NCBI GenBank assembly: GCA_021777835.1
Contig: JAJYDC010000017.1
Location: 1 to 58,429, forward strand
DNA length: 58,429 nt
From: Bacteroidota bacterium
GTDB lineage: Bacteria > Bacteroidota > Ignavibacteria > Ignavibacteriales > Ignavibacteriaceae
Direction: 5' to 3'
Under the pieces are notes generated by a model, which had not been told where the DNA came from, did no database searches, and saw nothing but the letters and a program-made list of their open reading frames with translations. Below are positions 16,664 to 25,376 of the stretch, piece after piece. The number at the start of each line of letters is the position of its first letter. Position 1 is the stretch's first letter. Position numbers and translations under genes: made by a program.

Positions 16664-17050
16664 TTAACGTTTAGAAAATTGAAATCTTTTTCTTGCTTTT
16701 GCTTGACCGTATTTCTTACGTTCAACCATTCTAGGATCTCTAGTTAAAAATCCTTCTGCTTTAAGGGCAGGTCGATAGTCTGGGTTAAGGGAGATTAGAC
16801 CTCTAGCAATTCCAAGTCTAATAGCTTGAGCTTGACCGGTAGTTCCACCGCCGTTGACATTAATAAAAACATCATACTGTCCGGAAGTGTTTGTGACTTT
16901 GAATGGATTAGTAATATCTTCTCTACTGAGTAACTGAGGGAAAGCCTTTTCAAACTCATTACCGTTAACGGTAATTTTACCATTTCCGTTTCTTAATATT
17001 ACTCTAGCTACAGATGTTTTTCTTCTACCTACAAAAATTTGATCTGTCAT
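16664..17050 (-). CDS. rpsI: 30S ribosomal protein S9
   Basis: 128 residues. [24 protein letters not shown] at the N-terminus and the basic C-terminal tail ending [14 protein letters not shown] are the family signatures; the final SKR reaches the P-site t[22 protein letters not shown] is intact. Its ATG overlaps the rplM stop by one base (TAATG), so the two are translationally coupled, with GGAG just upstream. Confidence 0.98.
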   Translation of the reverse strand: MTDQIFVGRRKTSVARVILRNGNGKITVNGNEFEKAFPQLLSREDITNPFKVTNTSGQYDVFINVNGGGTTGQAQAIRLGIARGLISLNPDYRPALKAEGFLTRDPRMVERKKYGQAKARKRFQFSKR

Positions 17051-17499
17051 TATTTCTCCGTTAAACTAATTACTTCGGGTTTTTGAGATTGATGAGGATG
17101 ATTTGCGTCCGAGTAAACTTTTAATTTTTTAATTAACTTATTTCCTAATCTATTTTTTGGAAGCATTCCTTTTACAGCAGCTTCAATCACAAACTCGGGT
17201 TTCTTTGCCATAAGTTCAGAATAGCTTTTAATCTTCAATCCGCCAGGGTAACCTGAATAACTATAGTAGTTTTTCAGCATCTCTCTTTTACCGGTTACCT
17301 TAATTTGTTTTGCGTTTATCACAACCACAAAATCACCAGTGTCAGCGTTAGGAGAAAAGGTTGCCTTTTCCTTACCGCGAATAACTCTTGCAACTTTTGT
17401 GGCTAATCTACCTAATACTTGATCCTTGGCATCGATAACATACCATTTTCTATCCGCATCTTTGGTAGAGACAAATCTTGTAATTTTAGCTTGTTTCAT
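17050..17499 (-). CDS. rplM: 50S ribosomal protein L13
   Basis: 149 residues. It has [21 protein letters not shown], the [17 protein letters not shown] core and the [13 protein letters not shown] motif. It binds 23S rRNA early in 50S assembly. CGGAG lies seven bases before the ATG. First gene of the rplM-rpsI-rpsB-tsf cluster; the promoter should lie in the 155 bases upstream (17500-17654). Confidence 0.98.
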   Translation of the reverse strand: MKQAKITRFVSTKDADRKWYVIDAKDQVLGRLATKVARVIRGKEKATFSPNADTGDFVVVINAKQIKVTGKREMLKNYYSYSGYPGGLKIKSYSELMAKKPEFVIEAAVKGMLPKNRLGNKLIKKLKVYSDANHPHQSQKPEVISLTEK

Positions 17500-17654
17500 T
17501 AAATTTCTCCGAAATCAATAATCCATTTCAATAAAGGTTCCTAAATTAAGCTTTAAGAAAAAGAAAGTCAAGGATTTACAGGATAAAACAAGTAACATCA
17601 ATATTAAAAGCGTAACCGGATTTGAGATAATGTAGGCAAAAATGAAATAATTCA

Positions 17655-18431
17655 CTAGAAAAGTCTTCTTCCAAACTTAAAGGACTTAACCATTCCCCAG
17701 AAAATAGGCTGAAATGAGTTAAAATAATTCTTTCCGTCAATTATTAGTTTGAGACTATAGTCTTCATTAGAGTGAGTCCTTATATATATAGTTTGAGAAA
17801 TTTGCCCTTCTAATTCTTCAGGATCATTAAAATATATTTGATTTCCATTTATCTCAGTTTTGTTTTTAAAGCGTGATGGGTCAAACATGTCTTTATCTAC
17901 AACTTCAAGATGAACGTAAGGAGGGGGGGTAATTTTTGTTTGCTCAAACCAAAAGGTTACCCCGTCTAACTTATGCTTTAAGTCCTGGTCAATATAAGTC
18001 CACCCATTTGGATATTTCAAAGTAACATCTAGTGTATTTTCATGATAAAGTTGATCCAACTTGGTTGTATCTGCCCTCATTGCAGTAAAATTATAAAAGG
18101 TTTGAGAATGGTTTATATCCTCAGCTACACGCTTCGAGGATAGTAATTTTTCACTTTTTTCTTTTGCTGATTTATTAATATTAGCATTAACATTTTCTTT
18201 GACAGTGTTTTCTTGAGCAGGTAATTCATTAAGATCGTTATTAGGAGCCACCAATATGTAGTGAGGGTTTACTCGAGGTCTATCAGAAACTTCATTTATT
18301 ATGAATAGTATTACAAACAAGATAATTAAATGAAAAATTATAGAAGTAGAGGAACTAAAAATTGTATTTGTATCAGATGTTAATTTCATTATCATTAAAA
18401 TGAATATAAGACTTTGTAAATACTTTGCCAA
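17655..18431 (-). CDS. Membrane-anchored protein of unknown function (TonB-like N-terminal anchor)
   Basis: 258 residues. One hydrophobic segment (about 28-46; SIIFHLIILFVILFII) resembles the N-terminal anchor of TonB-type proteins. It is followed by a polar Asn/Lys/Glu linker (60-110) and a C-terminal beta-rich domain (about 125-255) without a motif I know. The start is uncertain: ATGs at 18431, 18395 and 18389 are all in frame and none has an SD. It is divergent from the epimerase gene and unrelated in context to the ribosomal genes beside it. Confidence 0.65.
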   Translation of the reverse strand: MAKYLQSLIFILMIMKLTSDTNTIFSSSTSIIFHLIILFVILFIINEVSDRPRVNPHYILVAPNNDLNELPAQENTVKENVNANINKSAKEKSEKLLSSKRVAEDINHSQTFYNFTAMRADTTKLDQLYHENTLDVTLKYPNGWTYIDQDLKHKLDGVTFWFEQTKITPPPYVHLEVVDKDMFDPSRFKNKTEINGNQIYFNDPEELEGQISQTIYIRTHSNEDYSLKLIIDGKNYFNSFQPIFWGMVKSFKFGRRLF

Positions 18432-18477
18432 TAAATTCTTTTAAGTAAATGGTATGTAAAAATAGTTATTACATTTT

Positions 18478-18508
18478 TTTGAAGCCATATACAAAATCTT
18501 TAATTTTA
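18478..18508 (+). promoter_or_regulatory. Predicted Bacteroidota-type sigma-A promoter of the epimerase gene
   Basis: TTTG at 18478-18481, a 19-base spacer, then TAATTTTA at 18501-18508, close to the group consensus TTTG-N19-TAnnTTTG. It predicts a start near 18515 and a leader of about 29 bases to the ATG at 18544. Confidence 0.55.
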
Positions 18509-18543
18509 CTCGCTTAATTTAATAAACTGTAGAAAGGCTTGAA

Positions 18544-19581
18544 ATGAAATTCCTTGTAACCGGGGGTGCTGGCTTTTTAGGGATAAACTTAATAAGATAT
18601 TTGAAATTGCGCGGTCATGATGTTGTATCATTAGATATAGTAAAGTTTGATTATCCGGATATTAATGGTAATATTTCAATTATAACAGGAGACATTCGAA
18701 ACAAAGAGACTGTAAAAGAAGCGATGAAAGGTATAGACGTTGTTGTACATACCGCAGCAGCCCTTCCTTTATATACACCTGAGCAAATCTTCTCTACAGA
18801 TATCGATGGGACAAAGAATTTATTAGAAGAAGCAGAAAAGAGTAAGGTTGAAAGATTCATTCATATTTCATCGACAGCAGTATATGGTATACCTGACCAT
18901 CATCCGTTATTTGAAGGAGACAAGCTTGACGGAGTCGGGCCTTACGGGAAATCAAAGATTAAAGCAGAGCAGGAATGCGACAATTATAGAAACAAGGGAA
19001 TGTGTGTTACTATTATCCGTCCTAAGTCATTTGTTGGACCAGAGCGACTTGGGGTATTCGATCTTTTCTATGATTGGGCATACGACGGAAAGGGGTTTCC
19101 GATGATTGGCAGCGGTAATAATCGTTACCAGCTCCTTGATGTAGAAGACCTTTGTGAAGCAATTTTGCTTTGCGCTACTCTTGAAAAGAATAAAGTAAAC
19201 GATACATTCAACATTGGTGCAAAAGAATATACTACTATGAAGGAAGACTACCAGGCTGTGTTAGATTATGCAGGTTTTGGGAAAAAGATTGTAGGACTTC
19301 CCGAAAAGCCAACTATTGCTCTATTAAAGATTCTTTCAGCACTTAAGCTGTCGCCTTTATATAAATGGGTATACGAAACTGCATCAAAGGATTCCTTTGT
19401 TTCGATTGAAAAAGCTGAAAGAGTACTAGGTTATTCCCCAAAATATTCTAATAAAGATGCGTTGATTAGGAATTACAAATGGTACAAAGAACACAAGAAT
19501 GACTTTAAGAATACCAGCGGTGTTTCTCACCGTGTACCGTGGAAACAAGGTTTATTAAGAATTGCGAAAGCGTTCTTTTAA
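18544..19581 (+). CDS. NAD(P)-dependent epimerase/dehydratase (extended SDR)
   Basis: 345 residues. Rossmann motif [11 protein letters not shown] at residues 6-16, [11 protein letters not shown], the catalytic Ser-Thr in HISSTAVYG and the catalytic Tyr-x3-Lys in YGKSK. These place it in the extended short-chain dehydrogenase family, acting on nucleotide sugars or similar substrates. The exact substrate cannot be read from sequence. It has its own promoter and is followed 51 bases later by the deoxyhypusine-synthase-like gene, so the two are probably co-transcribed and end at the terminator at 20695. Confidence 0.85.
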   Translation: MKFLVTGGAGFLGINLIRYLKLRGHDVVSLDIVKFDYPDINGNISIITGDIRNKETVKEAMKGIDVVVHTAAALPLYTPEQIFSTDIDGTKNLLEEAEKSKVERFIHISSTAVYGIPDHHPLFEGDKLDGVGPYGKSKIKAEQECDNYRNKGMCVTIIRPKSFVGPERLGVFDLFYDWAYDGKGFPMIGSGNNRYQLLDVEDLCEAILLCATLEKNKVNDTFNIGAKEYTTMKEDYQAVLDYAGFGKKIVGLPEKPTIALLKILSALKLSPLYKWVYETASKDSFVSIEKAERVLGYSPKYSNKDALIRNYKWYKEHKNDFKNTSGVSHRVPWKQGLLRIAKAFF

Positions 19582-19632
19582 TTTGATCGGCAAAGTTTTA
19601 TATTAAAAATAAATGAAAGAAAGGAAATAATT

Positions 19633-20676
19633 ATGTCAAGTAAAAAGGACTATTTGAAAGGCACAATTGAGCACATTGATATTAAGAAGCACAATGTAGT
19701 TGAGCTGGTAGATGCAATGCAGCGTATGGCTTTTTCAGCAAGGGATTTGAACCGTGCTGCGAATATTTATGATAGAATGCTACGCGATAAGGATTGCGGA
19801 ATCATATTAACACTAGCAGGAAGTTTGTTCAGCGCAGGGTTAAAAAAGATTGTTTATGATTTAATTATGAACAACATGGTTGATGCAGTAGTATCAACGG
19901 GAGCACTTATGGTTGATCAAGATTTTTTTGAAGCGCTTGGCTATAGACATTATATAGGTACTCCGTTTAGTGATGATAACGAACTAAGAGAACTTCATAT
20001 TGACAGAATTTACGACACTTATATAGACGAAGATGAATTAAGAGTATGCGATGAAACTACCGGGAAAATATTTGACTCGCTTGAGCCGAAGCCTTATTCT
20101 TCGCGTGAACTACTTTGGGAATTCGGTAAGTATCTTGATGAAAACGGCGGACCAAAAGTTGAAGACTCAGTAATTTATGCAGCATACAAAAAGAACGTGC
20201 CTATTTTCGTACCGGCGTTCTCAGATTGCTCCGCAGGATTTGGTTTTATAATGCATCAGACCAAAAATCCTGACAGTCATGTTTCAATTGATTCGGCTAA
20301 AGACTTCTTGGAGCTTACAAAGATTAAGCTTCATAGTAATGAGACAGGTATATTTATGGTTGGCGGAGGAGTGCCTAAAAACTTTACACAAGATATTGTG
20401 GTAGCTGCCGATATATTGAAAGAAGATGCACCAATGCACAAGTATGCTATTCAAATTACAGTTGCAGATGTTCGTGACGGAGCGCTTTCAAGCTCTACAT
20501 TGAAGGAAGCCAGTTCATGGGGAAAAGTGGAAACTACTTTTGAGCAAATGGTATATTCTGAGGCGACAATTGCGATGCCTTTAATTACCGGTTATGCTTA
20601 CCATAAGGCTGCATGGAAAGAAAGAAAAGCAAGAGAGTTTCAGAAGATATTTTCAACAGCTAAAGTAGCAATCTAG
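19633..20676 (+). CDS. Deoxyhypusine-synthase-like protein
   Basis: 347 residues, full length. It carries family motifs: TLAGSLFSAGL (57-70), VDAVVSTGA, VPIFVPAFSDCSAG (189-202), IFMVGGGVPKNF (240-251) and EASSWGKVE with K298, the position of the lysine that forms the enzyme-butylamine intermediate in eukaryotic DHS. DHS transfers the aminobutyl group of spermidine (NAD-dependent) to eIF5A. Bacteria lack eIF5A, so bacterial members are thought to act on other amines (for example homospermidine-type products) or are untested. AAGGAAATAATT before the ATG gives a moderate SD. Neighbour of an SDR enzyme. Confidence 0.88.
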   Translation: MSSKKDYLKGTIEHIDIKKHNVVELVDAMQRMAFSARDLNRAANIYDRMLRDKDCGIILTLAGSLFSAGLKKIVYDLIMNNMVDAVVSTGALMVDQDFFEALGYRHYIGTPFSDDNELRELHIDRIYDTYIDEDELRVCDETTGKIFDSLEPKPYSSRELLWEFGKYLDENGGPKVEDSVIYAAYKKNVPIFVPAFSDCSAGFGFIMHQTKNPDSHVSIDSAKDFLELTKIKLHSNETGIFMVGGGVPKNFTQDIVVAADILKEDAPMHKYAIQITVADVRDGALSSSTLKEASSWGKVETTFEQMVYSEATIAMPLITGYAYHKAAWKERKAREFQKIFSTAKVAI

Positions 20677-20694
20677 TCGGAAGGTTACTATTAT

Positions 20695-20733
20695 ACCGCT
20701 GCCGCATTACTAGGGGCAGCGGTTTCTTCTTCT
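20695..20733 (+). terminator. Rho-independent terminator after the deoxyhypusine-synthase-like gene
   Basis: Perfect 9-bp GC-rich stem ACCGCTGCC (20695-20703) and GGCAGCGGT (20715-20723) followed by TTCTTCTTCTT. Begins 18 bases after the stop codon. Confidence 0.9.
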
Positions 20734-21060
20734 TAGATATCAAATAATTGACTTAGATTTCAATCTTATTATCCTTTCAAAAGAATCTTAGAGTACTACA
20801 AACTCATCAATTCATAATACTATATTATGGTATGGATCTGCCCAGAACCAGCCTTAGAAATTCAAATATTGAAATGTTATGTTTATCTCTGCTGATATAA
20901 AAGTTCCACAAAATATCATTGAGATTTGGATAATATATTTTTTGGGTCAGGAAATTTCGTATTTAGTTGATTTTAATGTTGTTTTTTCGAATGAAAATAT
21001 TTCATAGTTTAGGTGGTAAGAAAGTTAAAACATTTGCAAGAATTTGAGTAAATAAAATAA
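20734..21060. other. Intergenic region, nothing recognised
   Basis: 327 bases of AT-rich sequence before the class V aminotransferase gene. I see no tRNA, no small reading frame with an SD and no convincing promoter. A short palindrome TTCAAATATTGAA at 20861-20873 is the only structure noted. Confidence 0.4.
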
Positions 21061-22527
21061 ATGCAAGATTTAGAAGAGTATTTTAACGAGTTTAGAAAAA
21101 ATATTGTAGGGATAGATCAGACTTTTATTTCTCCTTTTGGTGAGAAGAAAATTATATATGCTGATTGGATTGCTAGCGGGAGGCTTTACTCGCCAATCGA
21201 GAAAAAGATAGTTGAGACTTTCGGGCCTTTCGTCGGAAACACCCATTCCGAATCGAGTATAACCGGGACAACGATGACTGTAGCTTATAAAACTGCGCAC
21301 GAAATAATTAAGAGGCATGTTAATGCAGGTAAAGATGATGTGATAATTACTGCCGGTTCAGGAATGACTGCGATGATAAATAAATTCCAGAGAATTTTAG
21401 GATTAAAGGTGCCAGAACAATTGAAGACGTATCTTAATTTGCCAAAGGAATTGACTCCTGTTGTTTTTGTAACGCACATGGAGCATCATTCAAATCATAC
21501 ATCATGGCTGGAGACTATTGCTGATGTAGTTTGTATTCAGCCGGATGAGGAAGGCTTGATTGACCTTGAAGATTTTGAGGTTCAGCTTGAAAGTTATAAA
21601 GATAGAAAATTAAAGATCGGGGCATTTACGGCTTGCTCAAATGTTACGGGTATTGAAACACCTTATTATCAAATGGCAAGAATGATTCATGAATTCGGCG
21701 GTTTATGTTTTGTGGATTTTGCATGTTCGGCGCCGTATGTAAATATTGATATGCATCCTGCTGATCCAATGGAAAAATTAGATGCGATATTCTTTTCCCC
21801 GCACAAATTCTTAGGCGGGCCTGGTACACCCGGGGTAGTAGTCTTTGATTCGCATCTTTATAAGAATCTTATACCTGATAATCCGGGGGGCGGGACAGTG
21901 GATTGGACTAATCCATGGGGGCAGCATAAATTTGTTTCCAATATTGAGCTTCGAGAAGACGGCGGAACTCCTGCTTTCCTTCAGACTATTAAGGCAGCAC
22001 TCTGTATAAAACTGAAAGAAGAGATGAAAGTAGAGAAAATGAAGGAAAGGGAAAGATATTTAGTTAAGACAGCAATTGAAGGTTTAAGGAAAATTCCGGG
22101 TCTCTACATACTAGCAAATAATGTTGAAGATAGGCTTGGGGCTATATCATTTTACATTTATAAAATACATTATAATTTATTAGTAAAAATTTTAAATGAC
22201 AGATATGGAATTCAAATGAGGGGCGGATGTTCATGCGCTGGGACATATGGGCATTATCTGTTGCACGTTAGTCCCGATCAATCCAAACACATAACTGAGA
22301 GAATAAACAAAGGAGACCTCTCAGAAAAGCCCGGCTGGGTAAGAATGTCTTTGCATCCTACAATGACGAATGATGAGTTAGAAATTATTATTGAGGCAAT
22401 CGGGGAAATAGTAAAAAATATTTCGTTATGGAAAAAGGATTATGAGTACTCCTCACATGAAAACGAATTCTTTCATATTTCTTATAATGATTCGGAAACC
22501 AAAATGATTAAGAGCTGGTTAGATTAG
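21061..22527 (+). CDS. Class V aminotransferase (cysteine-desulfurase-like)
   Basis: 488 residues, longer than the roughly 400 of SufS/IscS. The PLP lysine is K249 in FFSPHKFLGGPGTPGV, the THMEHHSNHTSW motif contains the His stacking on PLP, and a C-terminal RGGCSCAGTYGHYLL carries C390 and C392 at the position of the SufS persulfide cysteine. This suggests a sulfur-mobilising or related beta-elimination role, but it is not linked to suf or isc genes here. The Fe-S genes at 39.5-40.9 kb are far away. No SD is seen before the ATG. Confidence 0.85.
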   Translation: MQDLEEYFNEFRKNIVGIDQTFISPFGEKKIIYADWIASGRLYSPIEKKIVETFGPFVGNTHSESSITGTTMTVAYKTAHEIIKRHVNAGKDDVIITAGSGMTAMINKFQRILGLKVPEQLKTYLNLPKELTPVVFVTHMEHHSNHTSWLETIADVVCIQPDEEGLIDLEDFEVQLESYKDRKLKIGAFTACSNVTGIETPYYQMARMIHEFGGLCFVDFACSAPYVNIDMHPADPMEKLDAIFFSPHKFLGGPGTPGVVVFDSHLYKNLIPDNPGGGTVDWTNPWGQHKFVSNIELREDGGTPAFLQTIKAALCIKLKEEMKVEKMKERERYLVKTAIEGLRKIPGLYILANNVEDRLGAISFYIYKIHYNLLVKILNDRYGIQMRGGCSCAGTYGHYLLHVSPDQSKHITERINKGDLSEKPGWVRMSLHPTMTNDELEIIIEAIGEIVKNISLWKKDYEYSSHENEFFHISYNDSETKMIKSWLD

Positions 22528-22996
22528 AAATAACAGATATACTGATTTTCTTTTATAATAGCGATTAATAGATCATAGTTCTCCAATGTGAAAACACAAA
22601 AACATTTACAAAGATAAACCAGCATACCTTCCTTTATTCTTGAATTTCTTAGAGCAAAAGAGTCATTGATCATCTCGTAAAAAAGTCCAAGCCTGAATGA
22701 CAAAAGTCAAGCTTAAAATATTAACATTAGCGCTAAAAGGTCACGTAATTCACTAAAAGTTGTTGCTAAATTCTACGTTTTACCAAAGAATCATTCCCAA
22801 TCGTGAGAACGCGGATAAAACTCAATTCTCATTGGTGGTTATTAGACAATCATTTCTCAAAGCTTACGAATTTTTTATAATATCATTTACGGCATATTCT
22901 TTGTTTATACTAGGCAGAATTAAAAAAATGAGACTTTTAGACACATATAATTATTTTGTCACTAAAAATAATGATTAGTCATTAATCGAGGTAGGA
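22528..22996. other. Intergenic region upstream of the cytochrome cluster
   Basis: 469 bases without a supported gene. A 72-codon frame at 22760-22978 lacks an SD and protein-like composition. Near the right end are TAATTATTTTG (possible -7 element, about 22948-22958) and the palindrome TAATGA-TTAG-TCATTA at 22969-22984 just before the SD of the microprotein, which together could be a regulated promoter. Confidence 0.35.
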
Positions 22997-23071
22997 ATGA
23001 AAAACGTAATTTTATATTTGCTGTTTGTAGTAACGATAATAGCGTTGTTCGGATTTGCGTTCACTATATAA
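22997..23071 (+). CDS. 24-residue single-span membrane microprotein
   Basis: A 24-codon frame starting MKNVILYLLFVVTI and ending LFGFAFTI, almost wholly hydrophobic, long enough for one transmembrane helix with a positive N-terminus. The SD GAGGTAGGA is directly upstream (22987-22995) and is among the best in the window. It ends 41 bases before the 13-heme cytochrome gene, so it probably belongs to that operon. Tiny subunits such as CydX, CcoQ or NrfD-type accessory peptides accompany respiratory complexes; a similar role is inference. No homologue is recognised. Confidence 0.6.
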   Translation: MKNVILYLLFVVTIIALFGFAFTI

Positions 23072-23112
23072 AAATTAATAGAATAAAACACAGAAAAATA
23101 AAGTAGGCAAAC

Positions 23113-25356
23113 ATGTTGGTTTTCAATTCGAAGATAGTAGGTAATGATAAAAATTCTCAGCCTAAAGAGGGGCGGATAGATTTTAACAGAATATTAACCT
23201 TACTAATATTATCAATAATATTTTTATTAACAGTAAATAAGCTTAGCGCACAGACAAACGACGATTGTTTAACCTGTCATAGTGACAGTACGTTAACAAT
23301 GAAAAAGCAAGGGAAAGTAGTTTCTCTTTTTGTAAATGCGAACGATTTAGCACATTCAGTTCACCAAAAGTTACAATGTATATCATGCCATGTTGGTTTC
23401 AATCCAGATGATGATCCGCATAAGAAAGATATTCAGCCAATAGATTGCAAGTCATGTCACAAGGATGCAGCTGTTTTGCACCCCTTCCACCCGCAAATGA
23501 TGAAACTGAAAGGTGTAAGCGATAAACCTGATTTAAATTGCAAAGGCTGTCATGGCACACATGATATTATTTCGCCAAAAGTTCCCGGTTCAAAATTTTA
23601 TATTACAAATATGGTTGAAGCTTGCGGCAGCTGTCATCAAGCTGAGAAGCAACAATTCCTAAGGTCTGACCATGCTCAGGGACTAGCAGAAAATGTAAAA
23701 GGTGCGCCGAACTGTTACTCATGCCATAGATTTGCAATAACTTCATATTCGTATAAAGATACAGTTGCCTTAAAAGTTGCACAAGAAAAGCTATGTTTAT
23801 CGTGCCATCAGAATAACGCACAAATAAGAGAACGGACTTCACCGTCGGCAGGATTTATCACTGCATATGAAAATAGTGTACACGGTAAAGCTCTTTCGGC
23901 AGGAAACGGAAAGGCAGCGACATGTATTGATTGCCACACTGCTCACCAAATGAAAGCAGGAAGTGATCCCACTTCGTCGGTAAATAAATTTAACATCCCG
24001 AATACATGTGCAAAATGTCACGGAGCAATAGCCGACGAGTACAAGCAAAGTATACATGGGATTGCAGTATTAAAAGAAGGCAGAAGAGATGCGCCGGTTT
24101 GCACAGACTGCCATGGAATGCACAATATATTGAATCCTAAAGATCCAAAAGCACCGACATCGTTTGCAAATTTATCAACTCAAGTTTGTTCGCCGTGTCA
24201 TAGTTCAGTAAAGCTATCAGAAAAGTACGGATTGAATCCAAATCGATTATCAACCTTTAAGGATAGCTATCACGGATTAGCACTTCAGGGTGGAGCTACA
24301 ACGGTTGCAAATTGTGCAAGTTGCCACAGTGCTCATAATATTAAGCCGTCAACAGATCCAACATCTACAGTGTACAAAGGAAACCTGTCAAAGACTTGCG
24401 GCAAATGCCATCCAGGTGCAAATGAAAAGTTTGCAATTGGCAAAATTCACGTAACAACGACAGACAAGAAGTCTGAGCCAATCTTATATTGGATAGCCAC
24501 ACTATACATCTTAATGATTATAGTAGTCATAGGCGGAATGCTAATTCATAATATTCTTGATTTCATAAAAAAGGCAAGGATTAAGAAACTAAAACAGCAA
24601 GGATATATTAGGAATGAGATCCATAGCCATTCACTATATCTAAGGATGTCCGTCAATGAAAGGATTCAGCACATACTATTAACGGTAAGTTTTATTACAC
24701 TAGTAATCACGGGTTTTATGCTTCACTTCCCAGATGCATGGTGGGTTATTCATATTAGAGACCTCAGTGCGAATGCATTTATTTATAGAAGCAACCTGCA
24801 TAGAATTGCCGCTGTTATATTGGTAGCAACCAGTTTATATCACATTTTCTACCTTTCATTTACAGTTAGAGGTAAACAGCTCTTAAAAGATATGCTGCCA
24901 AAGCGTAAAGATTTATCGGATGCAATCGGGGTAGCATTATTTAATATTGGTATTTCAAAAAAGAAACCTCTACTTGATCGATTTAGTTATGTTGAGAAAG
25001 CAGAATATTGGGCTTTGGTTTGGGGAACGATTGTTATGACTATAACAGGGACAATTATGTGGTTTGACAATACCTTTATTGGGATAATAACGAAATCAGG
25101 ATGGGATATTGCAAGGACAATTCACTACTATGAAGCATGGCTAGCATTCTTAGCAATAGTAGTTTGGCATTTCTACTTCACCATATTTAATCCGGATATT
25201 TACCCAATGAACACATCATGGATAACAGGGAAAGTTTCGGAAGAAGAGTTAGCTGACGAACATCCGGCTGAACTTGAAAGAATCAAGAAAGAGCAATTTG
25301 AAGCTGAGAAAGCAAAAGAAGAAGATGTAAAAAATGATTTAACGGATAAAGATTAA
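23113..25356 (+). CDS. 13-heme cytochrome c fused to a cytochrome b membrane domain (CbcL-like)
   Basis: 747 residues. A signal/anchor helix (about 27-45) is followed by thirteen CxxCH heme c motifs between residues 52 and 433 (first CLTCH, last CGKCH). A membrane helix at about 456-482 is followed by a b-type domain with several helices (about 505-715) rich in His (LLTVSFITLVITGFMLHF, SNLHRIAAVILV, RTIHYYEAWLAFLAIVVWHFYF). The layout matches Geobacter CbcL-type quinol oxidases: quinol oxidised in the membrane, electrons passed to periplasmic hemes. The C-terminal tail is Glu/Lys-rich. The next gene, 20 bases on, is a NapC-like cytochrome. Partner acceptors are not in the window. Confidence 0.85.
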   Translation: MLVFNSKIVGNDKNSQPKEGRIDFNRILTLLILSIIFLLTVNKLSAQTNDDCLTCHSDSTLTMKKQGKVVSLFVNANDLAHSVHQKLQCISCHVGFNPDDDPHKKDIQPIDCKSCHKDAAVLHPFHPQMMKLKGVSDKPDLNCKGCHGTHDIISPKVPGSKFYITNMVEACGSCHQAEKQQFLRSDHAQGLAENVKGAPNCYSCHRFAITSYSYKDTVALKVAQEKLCLSCHQNNAQIRERTSPSAGFITAYENSVHGKALSAGNGKAATCIDCHTAHQMKAGSDPTSSVNKFNIPNTCAKCHGAIADEYKQSIHGIAVLKEGRRDAPVCTDCHGMHNILNPKDPKAPTSFANLSTQVCSPCHSSVKLSEKYGLNPNRLSTFKDSYHGLALQGGATTVANCASCHSAHNIKPSTDPTSTVYKGNLSKTCGKCHPGANEKFAIGKIHVTTTDKKSEPILYWIATLYILMIIVVIGGMLIHNILDFIKKARIKKLKQQGYIRNEIHSHSLYLRMSVNERIQHILLTVSFITLVITGFMLHFPDAWWVIHIRDLSANAFIYRSNLHRIAAVILVATSLYHIFYLSFTVRGKQLLKDMLPKRKDLSDAIGVALFNIGISKKKPLLDRFSYVEKAEYWALVWGTIVMTITGTIMWFDNTFIGIITKSGWDIARTIHYYEAWLAFLAIVVWHFYFTIFNPDIYPMNTSWITGKVSEEELADEHPAELERIKKEQFEAEKAKEEDVKNDLTDKD

Positions 25357-25376
25357 TAATAACAAGCTGAATTATT

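Noticed and set aside
22760-22978. 72-codon plus-strand frame before the cytochrome genes
   Set aside because: No SD, composition like translated AT-rich spacer, and its end overlaps the probable promoter/operator region.
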